This document shows positions 5,154 to 5,523 of a DNA stretch of 5,523 bases, in pieces. A program made the position numbers and the translations under genes. Within the stretch, counting starts at the first letter, position 1. Each line of letters starts with the position of its first letter. Source of the stretch: Rhodoferax sp. (lineage in GTDB: Bacteria > Pseudomonadota > Gammaproteobacteria > Burkholderiales > Burkholderiaceae_C); the NCBI GenBank assembly GCA_021731215.1, contig JAKFXU010000033.1, positions 1 to 5,523 of the forward strand, in the 5' to 3' direction. Under the pieces are notes generated by a model. That model was not told where the DNA came from, did not search any database, and saw only the letters and a program-made list of their open reading frames with translations.

Positions 5154-5523
5154 TCATTCAACAAATGTTTTGGCCGTTTCGCGCAGCTTGAACTTCTGCA
5201 GCTTGCCGCTGGGGGTCTTGGGCAGGTCGTCCATGAGTTCCAGCCGCTCGGGGTGGTATTGGCGCGTCACCTGGTGTTCTGACAGGTAGCGGCTCATGTC
5301 CTCCAGCGTGAAGCTGTGGCCGGGCTTGACCGTGACAAAGGCGCAGGCCTTTTCGCCCAGGCGTGCATCGGGGTAGCCCACGATGGCGACCATTGCCACG
5401 GCCGGGTGTTTGTAAAGCAGGTTTTCAATTTCCATGACCGGGATGTTTTCACCGCCGCGAATGATGATGTCTTTGCTGCGGCCATTGATGCGCACATAGC
5501 CCTCGGCATCCAAATAGGCCATG
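5154..5523 (-). CDS. AMP-forming acyl-CoA ligase (ANL superfamily), C-terminal fragment
   Basis: This enzyme activates a carboxylic acid with ATP to an acyl adenylate and then to the CoA thioester. Only the last 122 complete codons are in the window; full enzymes have about 500-560 residues. The first Met visible (5522) is internal, since family members read on upstream as a TGD-type block, so the gene runs past the edge. Seen here are the hinge motif GYVRINGRSKDIIIRGGENI (residues 8-27 from that Met), where the C-terminal domain rotates between half-reactions, a KHPAV..VAIVGYPD..LGE block (38-57), and the A10 motif PKTPSGKLQK with catalytic adenylation Lys107. GGENIPVMEIENLLYKHPAV recalls cyclohexanecarboxylate-CoA ligases (AliA type), but the substrate pocket lies in the missing part, so medium-chain or aromatic acids remain possible. 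It lies 194 bp before the SDR on the same strand. Confidence 0.92.
   Translation of the reverse strand, partial: MAYLDAEGYVRINGRSKDIIIRGGENIPVMEIENLLYKHPAVAMVAIVGYPDARLGEKACAFVTVKPGHSFTLEDMSRYLSEHQVTRQYHPERLELMDDLPKTPSGKLQKFKLRETAKTFVE

Noticed and set aside
1..5523. tRNA, rRNA, CRISPR array, insertion sequence or prophage remnants
   Set aside because: No regular spaced repeats, terminal inverted repeats with a transposase, or RNA gene sequences were seen; nearly all the window is ordinary coding sequence on one strand.

Overview
This window reads as part of a catabolic and uptake operon from a moderately GC-rich proteobacterium. The style of the proteins and the liv-type cluster with a CoA ligase suggest a betaproteobacterium of the Burkholderiales/Comamonadaceae kind. 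That placement is an inference from family resemblance, not from a marker gene. Every gene I can support lies on the minus strand, so transcription runs from high to low coordinates. Both ends of the window cut through genes.

In transcription order: (1) the C-terminal end of an AMP-forming acyl-CoA ligase (5523-5154); (2) a non-coding stretch of about 194 bp with several inverted repeats (5153-4960); (3) a short-chain dehydrogenase/reductase (4959-4144); (4) a complete set of HAAT/LivHMGF-type ABC transporter parts: permeases LivH-like (4112-3261) and LivM-like (3246-2266), then ATPases LivG-like (2265-1534) and LivF-like (1537-833); (5) a 73-bp spacer with a hairpin, a T tract and a weak promoter-like pair; (6) the N-terminal 253 residues of a periplasmic LivK-type substrate-binding protein (759-1). 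From the dehydrogenase onward the genes are tightly packed (31-bp gap, 14-bp gap, abutting, 4-bp overlap, 73-bp gap), as expected for one operon.

The likely joint role is import of a small organic acid. The secreted binding protein captures it, LivH/LivM pass it through the inner membrane using ATP hydrolysed by LivG/LivF, the ligase activates it to a CoA thioester, and the dehydrogenase acts on a hydroxy or keto intermediate. A CoA ligase and an SDR beside the transporter argue for a carboxylic acid (aliphatic, alicyclic or aromatic) rather than leucine, isoleucine or valine, but no substrate can be read from the sequence.

I found no RNA gene, mobile element, CRISPR array or clearly new system. 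The parts least explained by ordinary annotation are the inverted repeats ahead of the dehydrogenase and the structured spacer ahead of the binding-protein gene. Two start codons (livH at a GTG, livM at an internal ATG) are better placed by their ribosome binding sites than by the longest reading frame.
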